Below, in pieces: positions 55,302 through 64,000 of a stretch of DNA of 64,000 nucleotides (position 1 is its first letter; every line of letters begins with the position of its first letter). The DNA is from Terfezia claveryi (taxonomy: Eukaryota; Ascomycota; Pezizomycetes; Pezizales; Pezizaceae), in NCBI GenBank assembly GCA_015179025.1, contig WHUX01000079.1, forward strand, positions 179,290 to 243,289, written 5' to 3'. Below the pieces are notes generated by a model, which worked only from the letters and a program-made list of their open reading frames with translations, made no database searches and had not been told where the DNA came from. Both the position numbers and the translations under genes were made by a program.

Positions 55302-56378
55302 CTACACTAATGTCTCCTTATTCAGCCTCCCTTCCCCGGCCATCAACGATCTGATTGCCCCTTCTACCGCCAAAGCATCGTCCTTATCCTCCTCATCCTC
55401 AGCCTTCCATTTAAGCTCATCTACCCCCTCATCAACATCCAGATTGATAACTGGTATGTCCAGCTTAAACTTCCTCTTCTTTTCCTCCTTCTCCTCTTCT
55501 CTCCTCCTCTTCCTCGTCATCGGCCTTCCCGCTTCAGGCCTTGCTTCAACAATCTTTCCAACAACTTTCTTCCCTTTGTCTTTGGCCACACTAACTTCTT
55601 CAACCTCATCATTCTTATCTTCACCCTTATCCGAATTCCCTCCCTCAACAACCTCAACTTCTGCCTCAGCCTGTGCTTCGGCTTTTTTGCTTGGCGAGGT
55701 GGCTTGAGATACCACCTCGAGAGATGCAACCATTTCAATAGCTGCTTGTATGTTTGGGGTGTCGATTTCATGAGGAGGGTTGTTGTAAAAAGGAGTGAGA
55801 GTTATTGTCGGAGGGGATGTAAGAGGTGCCGAGGAAGATGCAGGTGAAGCAACCTCCACCTGAATTTTATTTCCCCGCAATTGCTTCTTTTCCATGTACG
55901 TCTTTTCAGCAATATCCCTTGTCATAACCTACTTATATTTCTTGGTTCGCTTAGCAGCTAACCTTTCTGCTACCCCTATCATCATTTTCGCCTCCGCATC
56001 ATTCCATGCTGGATTCCTCTCCGCAAACCATGTGAGTTCTCTGAGGAATTCTTCCGCAGGCCAGGGAGGCATCAATTTCCCTATCTTCTCTTCCCATTCA
56101 TCTCCCCACGCGTTCTCTAGCCTTTCTCGTGCATTTGCTTTTCTTCTTTGAGATTCTGTATGAATCTCAGACAATGGTAGGATTGTTTTTGAGAAGCTGA
56201 GATCCGTCTCAACGTCTTCTCGGGATGCTTTCATGCTCATAAAGTCTTCGTTGGTCCACCCTTCCACCATTTCTTTGAGGACTTGGGCGGCAAAAGCTAC
56301 CTTTTCCGCTTGAGTTTGGGTCAGGCAAGCTATTTCTTTGGCAAACTCCCATTTGTCCCTTCCCTCCAGCTTTGCCAT
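55302..56378 (-). CDS. Accessory ORF of gypsy 4, probable nuclear protein, one in-frame TAG
   Basis: A frame of about 359 codons in element orientation between pol and the 3' LTR, interrupted once by TAG at 55929-55931 (K-Y-K-*-V-M-T-R). From ATG 56378 it opens M-A-K-L-E-G-R-D-K-W; the frame is open about 100 nt further upstream without an ATG, so a spliced or longer start is possible. The first half is helical (A-E-K-V-A-F-A-A-Q-V-L-K-E-M-V-E-G-W...A-E-E-F-L-R-E-L-T-W-F-A-E-R). The second half has a Pro/Ser/Thr linker, Glu-rich stretches and a strong basic nuclear-localisation-like cluster (R-K-R-R-R-E-E-E-K-E-E-K-K-R-K, about 55470-55515), ending in an acidic tail. No homology is recognised: not env, not a chromodomain. 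It is likely a third gene of the retroelement, or captured host sequence. Confidence 0.6.
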
Positions 56379-56459
56379 CTCATCTTGACACCTCTTCCTC
56401 AAATCTTGACTCCTGCTCACTACCCTGTCAGTGATGCTAATAATTCGGTTGTCGTTTTT

Positions 56460-57029
56460 TAATATGGTAGATCGGGGTATGAGGCAGGGTAATAATATGT
56501 GATATGTGAAGTAGAGGAAGGTATCGTTTAGGAAGGATGAGTAGGATGTTACGACTTGATAAGGGTTATCGTAAGAGAGCTTTTATTCGAGGAGGAAGAA
56601 TGAAGATTGGAGTTTGTACGAATGATGGGGGGATCGGAGGTATTTATACTAAATAGAACACTAAATTTTCAGCGCTCTGTTCGTATCCGATGCCTTCTTC
56701 GTTTGTTCCGTTCTATTCCAGATCCTTCTATAGAAGATTCTGTGGTTATCTGAACATTCGAATTTTCTTTCCATTCGTTACCCTGAACTCCCTGAACTTC
56801 TTTTCCTTATAATCTCTATCCCTCCCCCCATTTAAAAATTTTTTGGCCTCCTCAAAAAAAATCCCTTGATACTCGAGTAATATTCTTTGTCCTTCTTTTT
56901 ACATAAGTGTCAATTCTACTTCCTTCTCCTACCATCTTTCCTTTTTCAAAACAGTAATTTCATGAGATCACTAGCATTATATTAAAATCAAAACCCGCAT
57001 ACGAAGCCTAATTTATCTAAAACTAGACA
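56460..57029. other. AT-rich leader between hairpin array and accessory ORF (gypsy 4)
   Basis: No conserved domain. It could carry a promoter or splice acceptor for the accessory ORF on the minus strand. Poly-T/poly-A runs occur at 56840-56865. Confidence 0.4.
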
Positions 57030-57455
57030 ATAAAATGAACAAAACTAGCGTAAAGCATCACTTACATGTTCATATTCTACGTAAGTGATCAAAACAAGAT
57101 GATAAAAGTATTAAAGACAACACGATACAACGATCAAAAAAGAACAAAAAAACGAGCATAAAGCGTCACTTACGTGTTCATATTCCACGTAAGTGATCAA
57201 AACAAGACGATAAAACGAACAAAACTAGCGTAAAGCATCACTTACGTATTCACATTCCACGTAAGTGATCAAAACAAGACGATAAAAGCATTAAAGACAA
57301 CACGATACAATGATCAAAAAAGAACAAAAAAACGAGCATAAAGCGTCACTTATGTGTTCACATTCCACGTAAGTGATCAAAACAAGACAATAAAACGAAC
57401 AAAACTAGCATAAAGCATCACTTACGTGTTCACATTCCATGTAAGTGATCAAAAC
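57030..57455. repeat. Tandem array of five hairpins, 180-bp higher-order period
   Basis: Each unit contains the perfect or near-perfect inverted repeat ATCACTTACGTG / CACGTAAGTGAT around an 8-9-nt loop (ttcacattc). Hairpin starts at about 57058, 57166, 57238, 57346 and 57418 alternate between a long (about 105 bp) and a short (about 72 bp) spacing. Starts 1, 3 and 5 are 180 bp apart, as are 2 and 4. The spacers carry aaaacaagacgataaaa and, in the long type, attaaagacaacacgataca. It sits directly after the pol stop of gypsy 4. Confidence 0.88.
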
Positions 57456-57510
57456 AAGATGATAGAAGTTCCTTACACCCGCTCTCCTAGCGTGTGAACA
57501 TAACATTTTC

Positions 57511-60500
57511 CTAATCTTCAGGCTCCACTATTTCATACTCTTCCTCGTTTCCCCCTTCATCGTTATCTCCTTCTTCAACTATCTCTTCATCTTCCACTTC
57601 AACTCCTTGGTGGACAAAAAACCTCTTAACTCGATCTCCTGTATAAATCCCTTTCATCTCCGTGCCATCAAGTTCTTCGAGCAGATAAGTTCCCTGATCT
57701 TCTCTAACATCCCTAACCTTATACGAGCCATTCCACTTATTCTTGAGCTTTTGAGACTATTGCTTATCAAGAGCGCTGTTGTACAGAAGCACCATATCCC
57801 TGATCTCTAAGTTCTGTTGTCTTTCTCGATGATTCTTGTCAAAGTGGGCTTTGTTTCTCCTTCAACTTTCTCTAATTTTCTTCCTTGCTTCCTCTATATC
57901 TTCTTCTCTTCTTTCCAGTTGCCTCGCTCTTGCAGCCAAAAGGTCTTCCCTACTTTTCACCTTATCCCAATTGATAGTAGCCCAGCTTTTTGCAGAAAGT
58001 TCTACTGGGAGTATACAATCTTGTCCGAATACAAGTTTAAATGGTGTATACCCAGTTAAAGCCCTAGTCGTAACTCTATCCGCCCACAGAACAAATGGTA
58101 GATTCGCTACCCATCTTGATCCCAGTTTTGCCAACCCGTCCACAATTTGTTGGTAGCCTCTCTCAATGATACCATTCGACTGAGGATGGTATGAAGCGAT
58201 ACAGACGTTTTTAATTCTATATCTGTCGATTAGCTGCTTAGTTATCTTCTAGTTTTCCGGTCCATTATCATGGATTATTTGTTCGGGAATGCCGAATCTA
58301 ACTATCTATTCGTAGACAAAAGCTGCTATACTCTTCGAATCCGCTTTCTTCAATACCTTTCCTTCAACCCACCCAGATAGGTAGTCTCTTATCGCCACAA
58401 TTCTCGTCATTCCTTCGTTTGCTGGCATATGTATCACATCTAATCCAAGCTTCAACCACAATGAGTTTTCTAGGGTAGGATGCAATTCTTCTGTGACCCT
58501 TATTCTGGATCTTTTTTGGCATTGCTGACAGCTTCGAACCCACTTCTCAATGTCTCTGTACAATCCTTTCCACCAGTATCATAAGGCTACCTTCTCATAC
58601 GTCCCCTTCCGTCCTCTGTGCCCACATTCTTCATGAAGCTCTTGCAAAATCTCATTCTGCTTGTTCTCTTTCCACACAACCCTTCTTAGAGGCAAGTTTT
58701 GCCGTGCCCTTTGAAATAACAAACCTCCTTGAATCAAAAACTTCAAGGCATTCAATCTGAAAGAATCAAACTGCTTATCTGTCATCGCTTCTGGCCTTTC
58801 AAGATCCTGCAAAAATTTCCGAATCTTCCTTATTTTCTCCGGCATTTCTCTTTCTTCTTCTCCGTCCTCAATAACTTCAATTTCCTCAAATTCATTCGCT
58901 GCTAATTCCACATCCATCTCGTCCTCTAACTCTTCCTCATCCGACACCTCAGAGTCTTCTTCTGATCGCCTTCTTCGGGATAATGCATCTGGTCCTTTGT
59001 GCCTGCTACTGAGTATGTATTTGATTTTAAAGGCAAATAACTTGATCCATACCAACCATCGATTCACTACGGATCCTGGCAGGTCAGAAGCTGGTTGGTT
59101 TAGCTGATGAACAAGCATTCTTACATCAATTTCAATCAAAAACCTGACTCCATATAAGTACATACGGAACTTTTTCAATGCCTTAAGGAGACCCCGACAT
59201 TCCAACTTTCCGGAATCATACTTCTTCTCAGCAGCAGTCCACATTCCTGATTTATATCGAGCCGGATGTCTTTTTCCAGTTTCCAGTTCTTCCTGCTGCC
59301 AAATCGCCCCCCATCAGGCTAAGGACGAATCGACTGACAGCACAATTCTTCCTTTTGAGTCATAATCAATTGGCTTGAGAGCAGGCGCACTGACCAAAAC
59401 TTTCTTCAACTTATCCATTACTTGTTGTTGTTCACCCGTCCACTCAAATTCCATATTCTTTTTCCCCAGGCGAAAAAGCGGTTCCGCAATCATCGAGAAA
59501 TCCTTAATCCAAATTCTGTAATAGACGCATAGTCCCAAGAATGCTTGCACATCGGTAAGATCCACACATGAGGGCCAACTAGTAATTTTTCGGGTCTTCG
59601 CCTCTTCCAGCATTCTTCCATTCATCCCACACACATAAGCTACGACCTTCAACTGTTCCATTAGAAACTCGCTCTTAAACCTAGAAATTGTTCCTCCAGC
59701 TTATTCTATATCTGCTAGCACCTTATCAATAGATATAATGGTATCTAGAACAAATTTTCTGATACCTGGCACTATTTCAATCGGCTTTCCATTCTCATCT
59801 AAAAAACAAGCTTCTAGTCTGCGGCTTAACCCCAACGTCATCAATAAACGGCTTGCTTCTCTTCGCAGTTATCTGGTTCTTCAAAATCTTCTTCATTATC
59901 CTGTCGAATACCTGTACTCCATTCGTATATCCTTGGGGTAGGGTAGTCATTCTAAGAAGTCCTAGTGGAGTTTGAAATGCTGTCATATCTCGGCTAACCT
60001 CCGCTAGCTCACATTGATCATACCCGGAAAACAAGTCAAGCAAGGATAGCAATGGAAATCCAGTGAAGTCCTTGCTATATTCTTCCGCAAATAGAGGCAA
60101 GCTCGCATCCTTAATGGTTACTGCATTCAATCTTTGAGCTGCGTTGATGAGTTGATATCCCTTATCTTTCTTTTTTACCAGGAACCAGGGATTACGGTAT
60201 GGACCACAACATCTTTCCAAAGCCCCACATTCAAGCTTCCTCTTCACGATATCAATAACCTCTCCTTCTAGTGCTTTCGGGACTCGAAAATTGGCAACTT
60301 GCCACGGTACATGTTCGATAGTAGGAATCCTATGGGGTGGTTCGACTTCAGACTTGAAAACCCCTTTCTCCATAAAATCAAAAGCAATTCCTGCTTCCCT
60401 GCTAAACAAAACTTCCATAAGAACATCCCGTTCTTCAGCGGTGATTGTTTCTCCAATCTTCAACTTGGTAATTCTTTCCGGAGTGAGCCTTTCCCCTCTT

Positions 60501-61640
60501 TTCAAAGAAGAAAACTTAGGGATAGTCCATGGGTATTTGTTTTCAAGCGACGGATGTCTTATAAGATGTTCCTTCCAATTCTCTAACCCTTCAGGTTTCA
60601 ATCCCCCTTTATGCGGAATATTAGCAGGACGAATTTTTTCTTGCTTTCTCTTGTATAGGGTCCGTCCTTCCACCTTTTTAAGCGAATCTGACACTCGCGT
60701 AAAGCTCCTTACGCAAATGTCATCTTTTCCTTCCATAATTTTCGGCGGCTTCCCTTTTTCTATCTTTAAGGTAAAAACATCCCCGTTTTTATCAACTTGA
60801 ACTTCCTCCCATACCTCACATCCTAGGTTACTAGACTCAATATCCGAATCCTCAGGAGTATCGTCAACTTGTCCATTGACCTTCAGGCAAGCCTTCATCC
60901 ATCTGGCTTCACTTCGATTTCGTTCATGATGAGATGGAACTGAGCAGAATGTCACCGCGTTTCCTTTTTCGTCATGTATCATAGTATAACAACTCCCATC
61001 ATCTCTATTGTCATGCTTTGCTCTGACCATCCTCTCCCAAGGCCTTTCCAAGATTACATCCTGAGATAAGTTTTCCATAATAAAAAATTGACATCTGGTT
61101 GATATTTCTCCGATCCTTACCTTAATATCATGACAAATTCCATATGCCTTCGTCCTTTGATTGTTTGCTGCTCCAACAGACCAATCCACAGCCAAATCAA
61201 TGGGTAATTCTAACTCCTCGAAGACATCTTTACTCATCAAACACAACTCCGCTCCCGAATCTATCAGCATCTCATACTCCGTCTCTTCAACTCTACCCTT
61301 GCACTTAGGGGAAGCACATGCATATAGCTTCCTGAGCGCCTCTTTCCAACCAACAGTGAATGCCATAGCATCTGGTTCGTCCGCTTTTTCCTTGATTGGT
61401 GGAACTCTCTTAACGCCAAACTATTGTTGAATTAGTTCTGGCGAAATCGATAGAAGCTCTTGAACGGTTACTCCTGGTACAGGTGCATCCAGAGTTCTTT
61501 TACTAAGATCTTTAATATCCACTTCTTCTCTCAAGGTAGCCCATAGCTTATCGTAAGATTGTCTAGGTTCCTTCGAATCAACCTTGCTTTGATCCTTCTG
61601 TCCGCGCTTCAGGATTCTCGGAGGTACGGAAGGGTTGAAA
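57511..61640 (-). pseudogene. Gypsy 4 pol: protease, RT, RNase H, integrase
   Basis: Minus-strand order: protease M-L-I-D-S-G-A-E-L-C-L-M (about 61235-61270) with D-V-I-L-E-R-P-W (about 61050). RT runs from about 60350 with L-F-S-G-Y-D-Q (about 60020), L-P-Q-G-Y-T-N (59930) and the catalytic F-I-D-D (about 59840; a Y-x-D-D variant). RNase H has S-V-D-S-S-L-A (59330) and A-L-K-K-F-R-M-Y-L-Y (about 59160). Integrase has the H-x-C-C region (C-G-H-R-G-R-K...C-Q-Q-C-Q-K, 58520-58620), core D-V-I-H-M, H-D-N-G-P-E-N (about 58260), Y-H-P-Q-S-N-G (about 58185), and a GPY-like W-N-G-S-Y-K-V-R (about 57740). It ends in a very acidic tail before TAG 57511. About eight single stops, mostly TAG, and no large deletions: recently inactivated. 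No chromodomain. Confidence 0.85.
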
Positions 61641-61648
61641 GGTTGTTT

Positions 61649-62978
61649 CTATTTTCGATTGCTTTCGCCAACATCCTCAATATCTCTCATTCTTTTCTCC
61701 TCAATCAATGCTTCTTTTGATGCTTTGAAGACCACCAGTTCACCATTGATTCTTTCCTCAATGACATTACAATCAACACCTTCCTGATCTTCTACGAAAA
61801 TACACTGCACTTTTGAAACCTCACTTTCCTTCTTTCTCAGGTAGTCTCGGACCCAATCTTTCTGCCACTTCATTCTTCCCTCAACTTCATGTGGAACAGG
61901 GATAAGAACTTCATCTCCTACACCCTGCTGTCCAAGATATGTGAATCGATTTTTTTGGTAGACTTCTCCATGCTCAATGGCTTTCTTTAAGTCTTGACAC
62001 TCCTCTTTCCTATGTATTTGACCGTCCCAATAACATCCACGAATTCGATTCACTAACGATGCAGCCTGGTTTGGAGGGTAATCCCTATTTCCATATTGTC
62101 GAGGTGGGTAATAGGGAGCTGTCTGCGGTGGAGTCTTCGTGAAGACATTTTTCAGGAACGAAATGTCAGTTTCCAACTTCTTCTGAGCTTCCACGTTACT
62201 CAGTTGGAGATCCTTCATCATTTTCGTTACCTTATCCAGTGGCTCGGCCTTCGTATGACTCCTACTCTCCATTTTTGGTTTCAATTTCTCTCTTAGCTTT
62301 GAGAGATTCTTCACCGAAGGGTTTATCTCTATTTGCTTCTTGGCCTTCCACAGCTTGCTCATCTGTGAATTATCCTTCGTACATATGTTCAACGCCTCTT
62401 TTTTTAGCTCCGGCCAGATAGTCACAGTTGAATCGGTATTGTCAATGTCAATCTTGCATCGTTTGCAAAGCTTATCTCCTATTTTGTCAGAAAAAGCCTG
62501 CAAAAATATAAATACACACGTATGTTCATTAATTACTAGCTTATTCACTAGAAGATTAGATCTCTCCATGAATTCAAAGATGAACGTCCTATAAGCTGAC
62601 ACCGAAGGTTCTTTTTCTTTTCTCATATTCTGGACAAGATTCTGCAGGAACATTTCTGTATTCCTGATTTGCTCATTGTCATCATCCTTAAACTCCGCTT
62701 TAAGCCGACCACGAAATCGTCCCAACTTTCCCCAGCCACATATGAATCTAGCATCTTAATATACTTACCAATCATCTTCTCACAATAGAGAGAACCTTTT
62801 TGATATGCTGTGAGTCAGTCCAATCCATTATTAATCCCTCCCATTGTACCAAAAAATCAGTAACATCAGTGCCATCAAAATACGGAGATCCTAACTGAAA
62901 TGGAAGGGGAAACAGCGAAAAAGCAGTAGCTAATGTAGATTGCTAAGGAACATTCTGAGCCTGTGACTTTGATTCCAT
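61649..62978 (-). pseudogene. Gypsy 4 gag
   Basis: Starts M-E-S-K-S-Q-A-Q-N-V-P at 62978, with TAG soon after (62942) where gypsy 2 reads Gln. A frame change near 62740 separates the start from the 358-codon open part 61649-62725. That part contains the capsid-like S-A-Y-R-T-F-I-F-E-F-M-E-R-S, a long coiled coil (L-R-E-K-L-K-P-K...K-K-L-E-T-D-I-S-F-L) and one zinc-knuckle-like C-Y-W-D-G-Q-I-H-R-K-E-E-C, where the second Cys of CCHC is not in the usual place. It ends at TAG 61647, after which the same frame continues into pol. Confidence 0.8.
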
Positions 62979-63537
62979 GGCTTTCTTAATTTTGGTAGGT
63001 GAAGATACGGTATCGTACACCTAGGGCTCCCTACGTGTGTGATAAAATAGAGGGTAAAATGCTTACTTTCGAGAATTCTGACTGTAGGAATTCAACTCAC
63101 GAAAATATATGATATGCATATGTTCAAGCTTAGGTGTGTCTTCTCTTGATTCTTCTCCTCTTCTTTCTGCTCAATTTTCCCCCATTCTTATGCTTTTTTG
63201 GGTAGCTATTCTGCACAAAATTTCGAGTACGAAGCCAATTATTTTGACACCTCTCTCTTTTTCCTTATTTTTGAGTTGGGTGCACCACAAGCAAAGAACA
63301 AAGAATAGGGACAAATACACAGAGACAAAAGCCACAAAAGCCGCAAAAGCCAGGAAAGCCTCCAGAGGCTTTAACATAAGGGTTGCACTCAAAATCATGG
63401 CTGAAAGGGGTTTTTTCGATTCCCCTCCTTCCGTACCAATTTTTTTTTTTTTGAGTGATATCGATACGTATGTTCTGACAATTCTGCAGAAGTCCAATTA
63501 TCCTACTGCCTCAGCTCTCCGGTCGAAGAGACCAATA

Positions 63538-63994
63538 TGAAGAAGATCGCAAATAGTCAGAGTGACTATTACTGTCTTAGATGTCTGGAGAGTCAAATGA
63601 GCTGGCGGAATCCACTGGTATCTCGCAGAATCGTCACGGAGTATTCTTACAATAAGCGAAAATCCTATAAGCGAGGATCGATCTCAACGAGAGATAAGCG
63701 ATTCTTAAGACTTACATGTCTCGACACATGCAAGTGATAGAGTAAAGCCTCAAAAAATAAAAGACAATCAACAGCGGCATGCGAAGCTGGCTATCAATCG
63801 TCTTAAGGTAACAGAGCGAAGATTCTAGTACTTTCCTTGTGCGCGTAAAAACGATGCGTATATTTCTTAATGAGTGTGTCAAAGTACAAGAATTCCCCCG
63901 CATAATATACCCCCTTTCCAGCGAGGCTAACAAACTAAAAAAAAAAATAACTTTTGCTGTTACCCTCATCACAAATAACTTCCTAGCCACTACA
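63538..63994 (-). repeat. 5' LTR of gypsy 4
   Basis: In element orientation TGTAGTGGC...CTTCTTCA, 457 bp, followed inward by TA and TTGGTCTC, the start of the primer-binding site. The outer end lies six bases before the window ends. Confidence 0.9.
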
Positions 63995-64000
63995 GTGGGA

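Larger units (their letters stand above)
54674..63994 (-). mobile_element. Full-length Ty3/gypsy element 4 with accessory ORF
   Basis: 9.3 kb, minus strand: 5' LTR 63538-63994, TTGGT-type primer site at 63528-63535, gag 62978-61649, protease-RT-RNase H-integrase 61640-57511, hairpin array about 57030-57455, accessory ORF 56378-55302, polypurine tract (AAGAGAGGGGAGGAA, 55130-55146), 3' LTR 54674-55129. The flanks ...cggta and gtggg do not match, so no target duplication is evident. Isolated stops (mostly TAG) interrupt gag and pol. Same family as gypsy 2 at 21.8 kb. Confidence 0.88.

Noticed and set aside
55273..56151. Ser-rich plus-strand ORFs opposite the accessory ORF
   Set aside because: The minus-strand frame has the better composition (charged, helical, NLS-like) and the element's orientation; the plus frames are complements of Glu/Lys codons.
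57030..57455. CRISPR-like array
   Set aside because: Eukaryotic context inside a retrotransposon. The repeats are long palindromes with repeated, not unique, spacers.

Overview
The window looks like a repeat-rich nuclear region of a filamentous fungus, most likely an ascomycete (Pezizomycotina). The evidence is short GT-AG introns (about 50-70 nt), a fungal-type membrane protein, a GT25 glycosyltransferase, a PAF-acetylhydrolase-like esterase and a many-exon TRM3. The transposons are Fot1/pogo, Plavaka, Tad1-like LINE, Ty3/gypsy and Ty1/copia. Many old copies carry TAG/TAA/TGA stops where CAG/CAA/TGG codons are expected, a pattern like repeat-induced point mutation (RIP). The species cannot be named from the sequence.

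Layout. 1-9.1 kb is a host island: an intron-containing tRNA-Gln, a multi-pass membrane protein, a secreted alpha/beta hydrolase and, on the minus strand, a three-exon GT25 glycosyltransferase. It is broken by a decayed integrase fragment (3.0-3.5 kb) and a 5'-truncated LINE (5.9-7.4 kb). From 9.3 to 28.1 kb lies a stack of transposons: a decayed pogo element; a 2.6-kb long-inverted-repeat (foldback) element with hAT-like ends and an 8-bp target duplication; then gypsy element 1, split by a second foldback element and cut in its RT by gypsy 2, which is cut in turn by chromodomain gypsy 3. 28.1-40.9 kb holds tandem repeats, pieces of a possible DUF6532-like gene, an intact spliced pogo/Fot1 transposase (630 aa), a novel two-exon gene with two in-frame TAGs, and a decayed Plavaka (CACTA-like) transposase. 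40.9-42 kb is a copia 5' end.

44.1-49.8 kb is the main conserved gene, TRM3 (tRNA Gm18 2'-O-methyltransferase), with about 19 exons on the minus strand. 50.1-53.3 kb is a copia element truncated in RT. 53.3-54.7 kb is micro- and minisatellite. 54.7-64.0 kb is a full-length two-LTR gypsy element (minus strand) of the same family as gypsy 2. Between pol and its 3' LTR it carries a tandem hairpin array and an extra open frame encoding a basic/acidic, probably nuclear protein.

The host genes show no shared pathway; they are isolated genes between transposon blocks. The points of most interest are the two related foldback elements whose arms contain 23-bp tandem arrays, and the accessory ORF plus hairpin array of the gypsy element.
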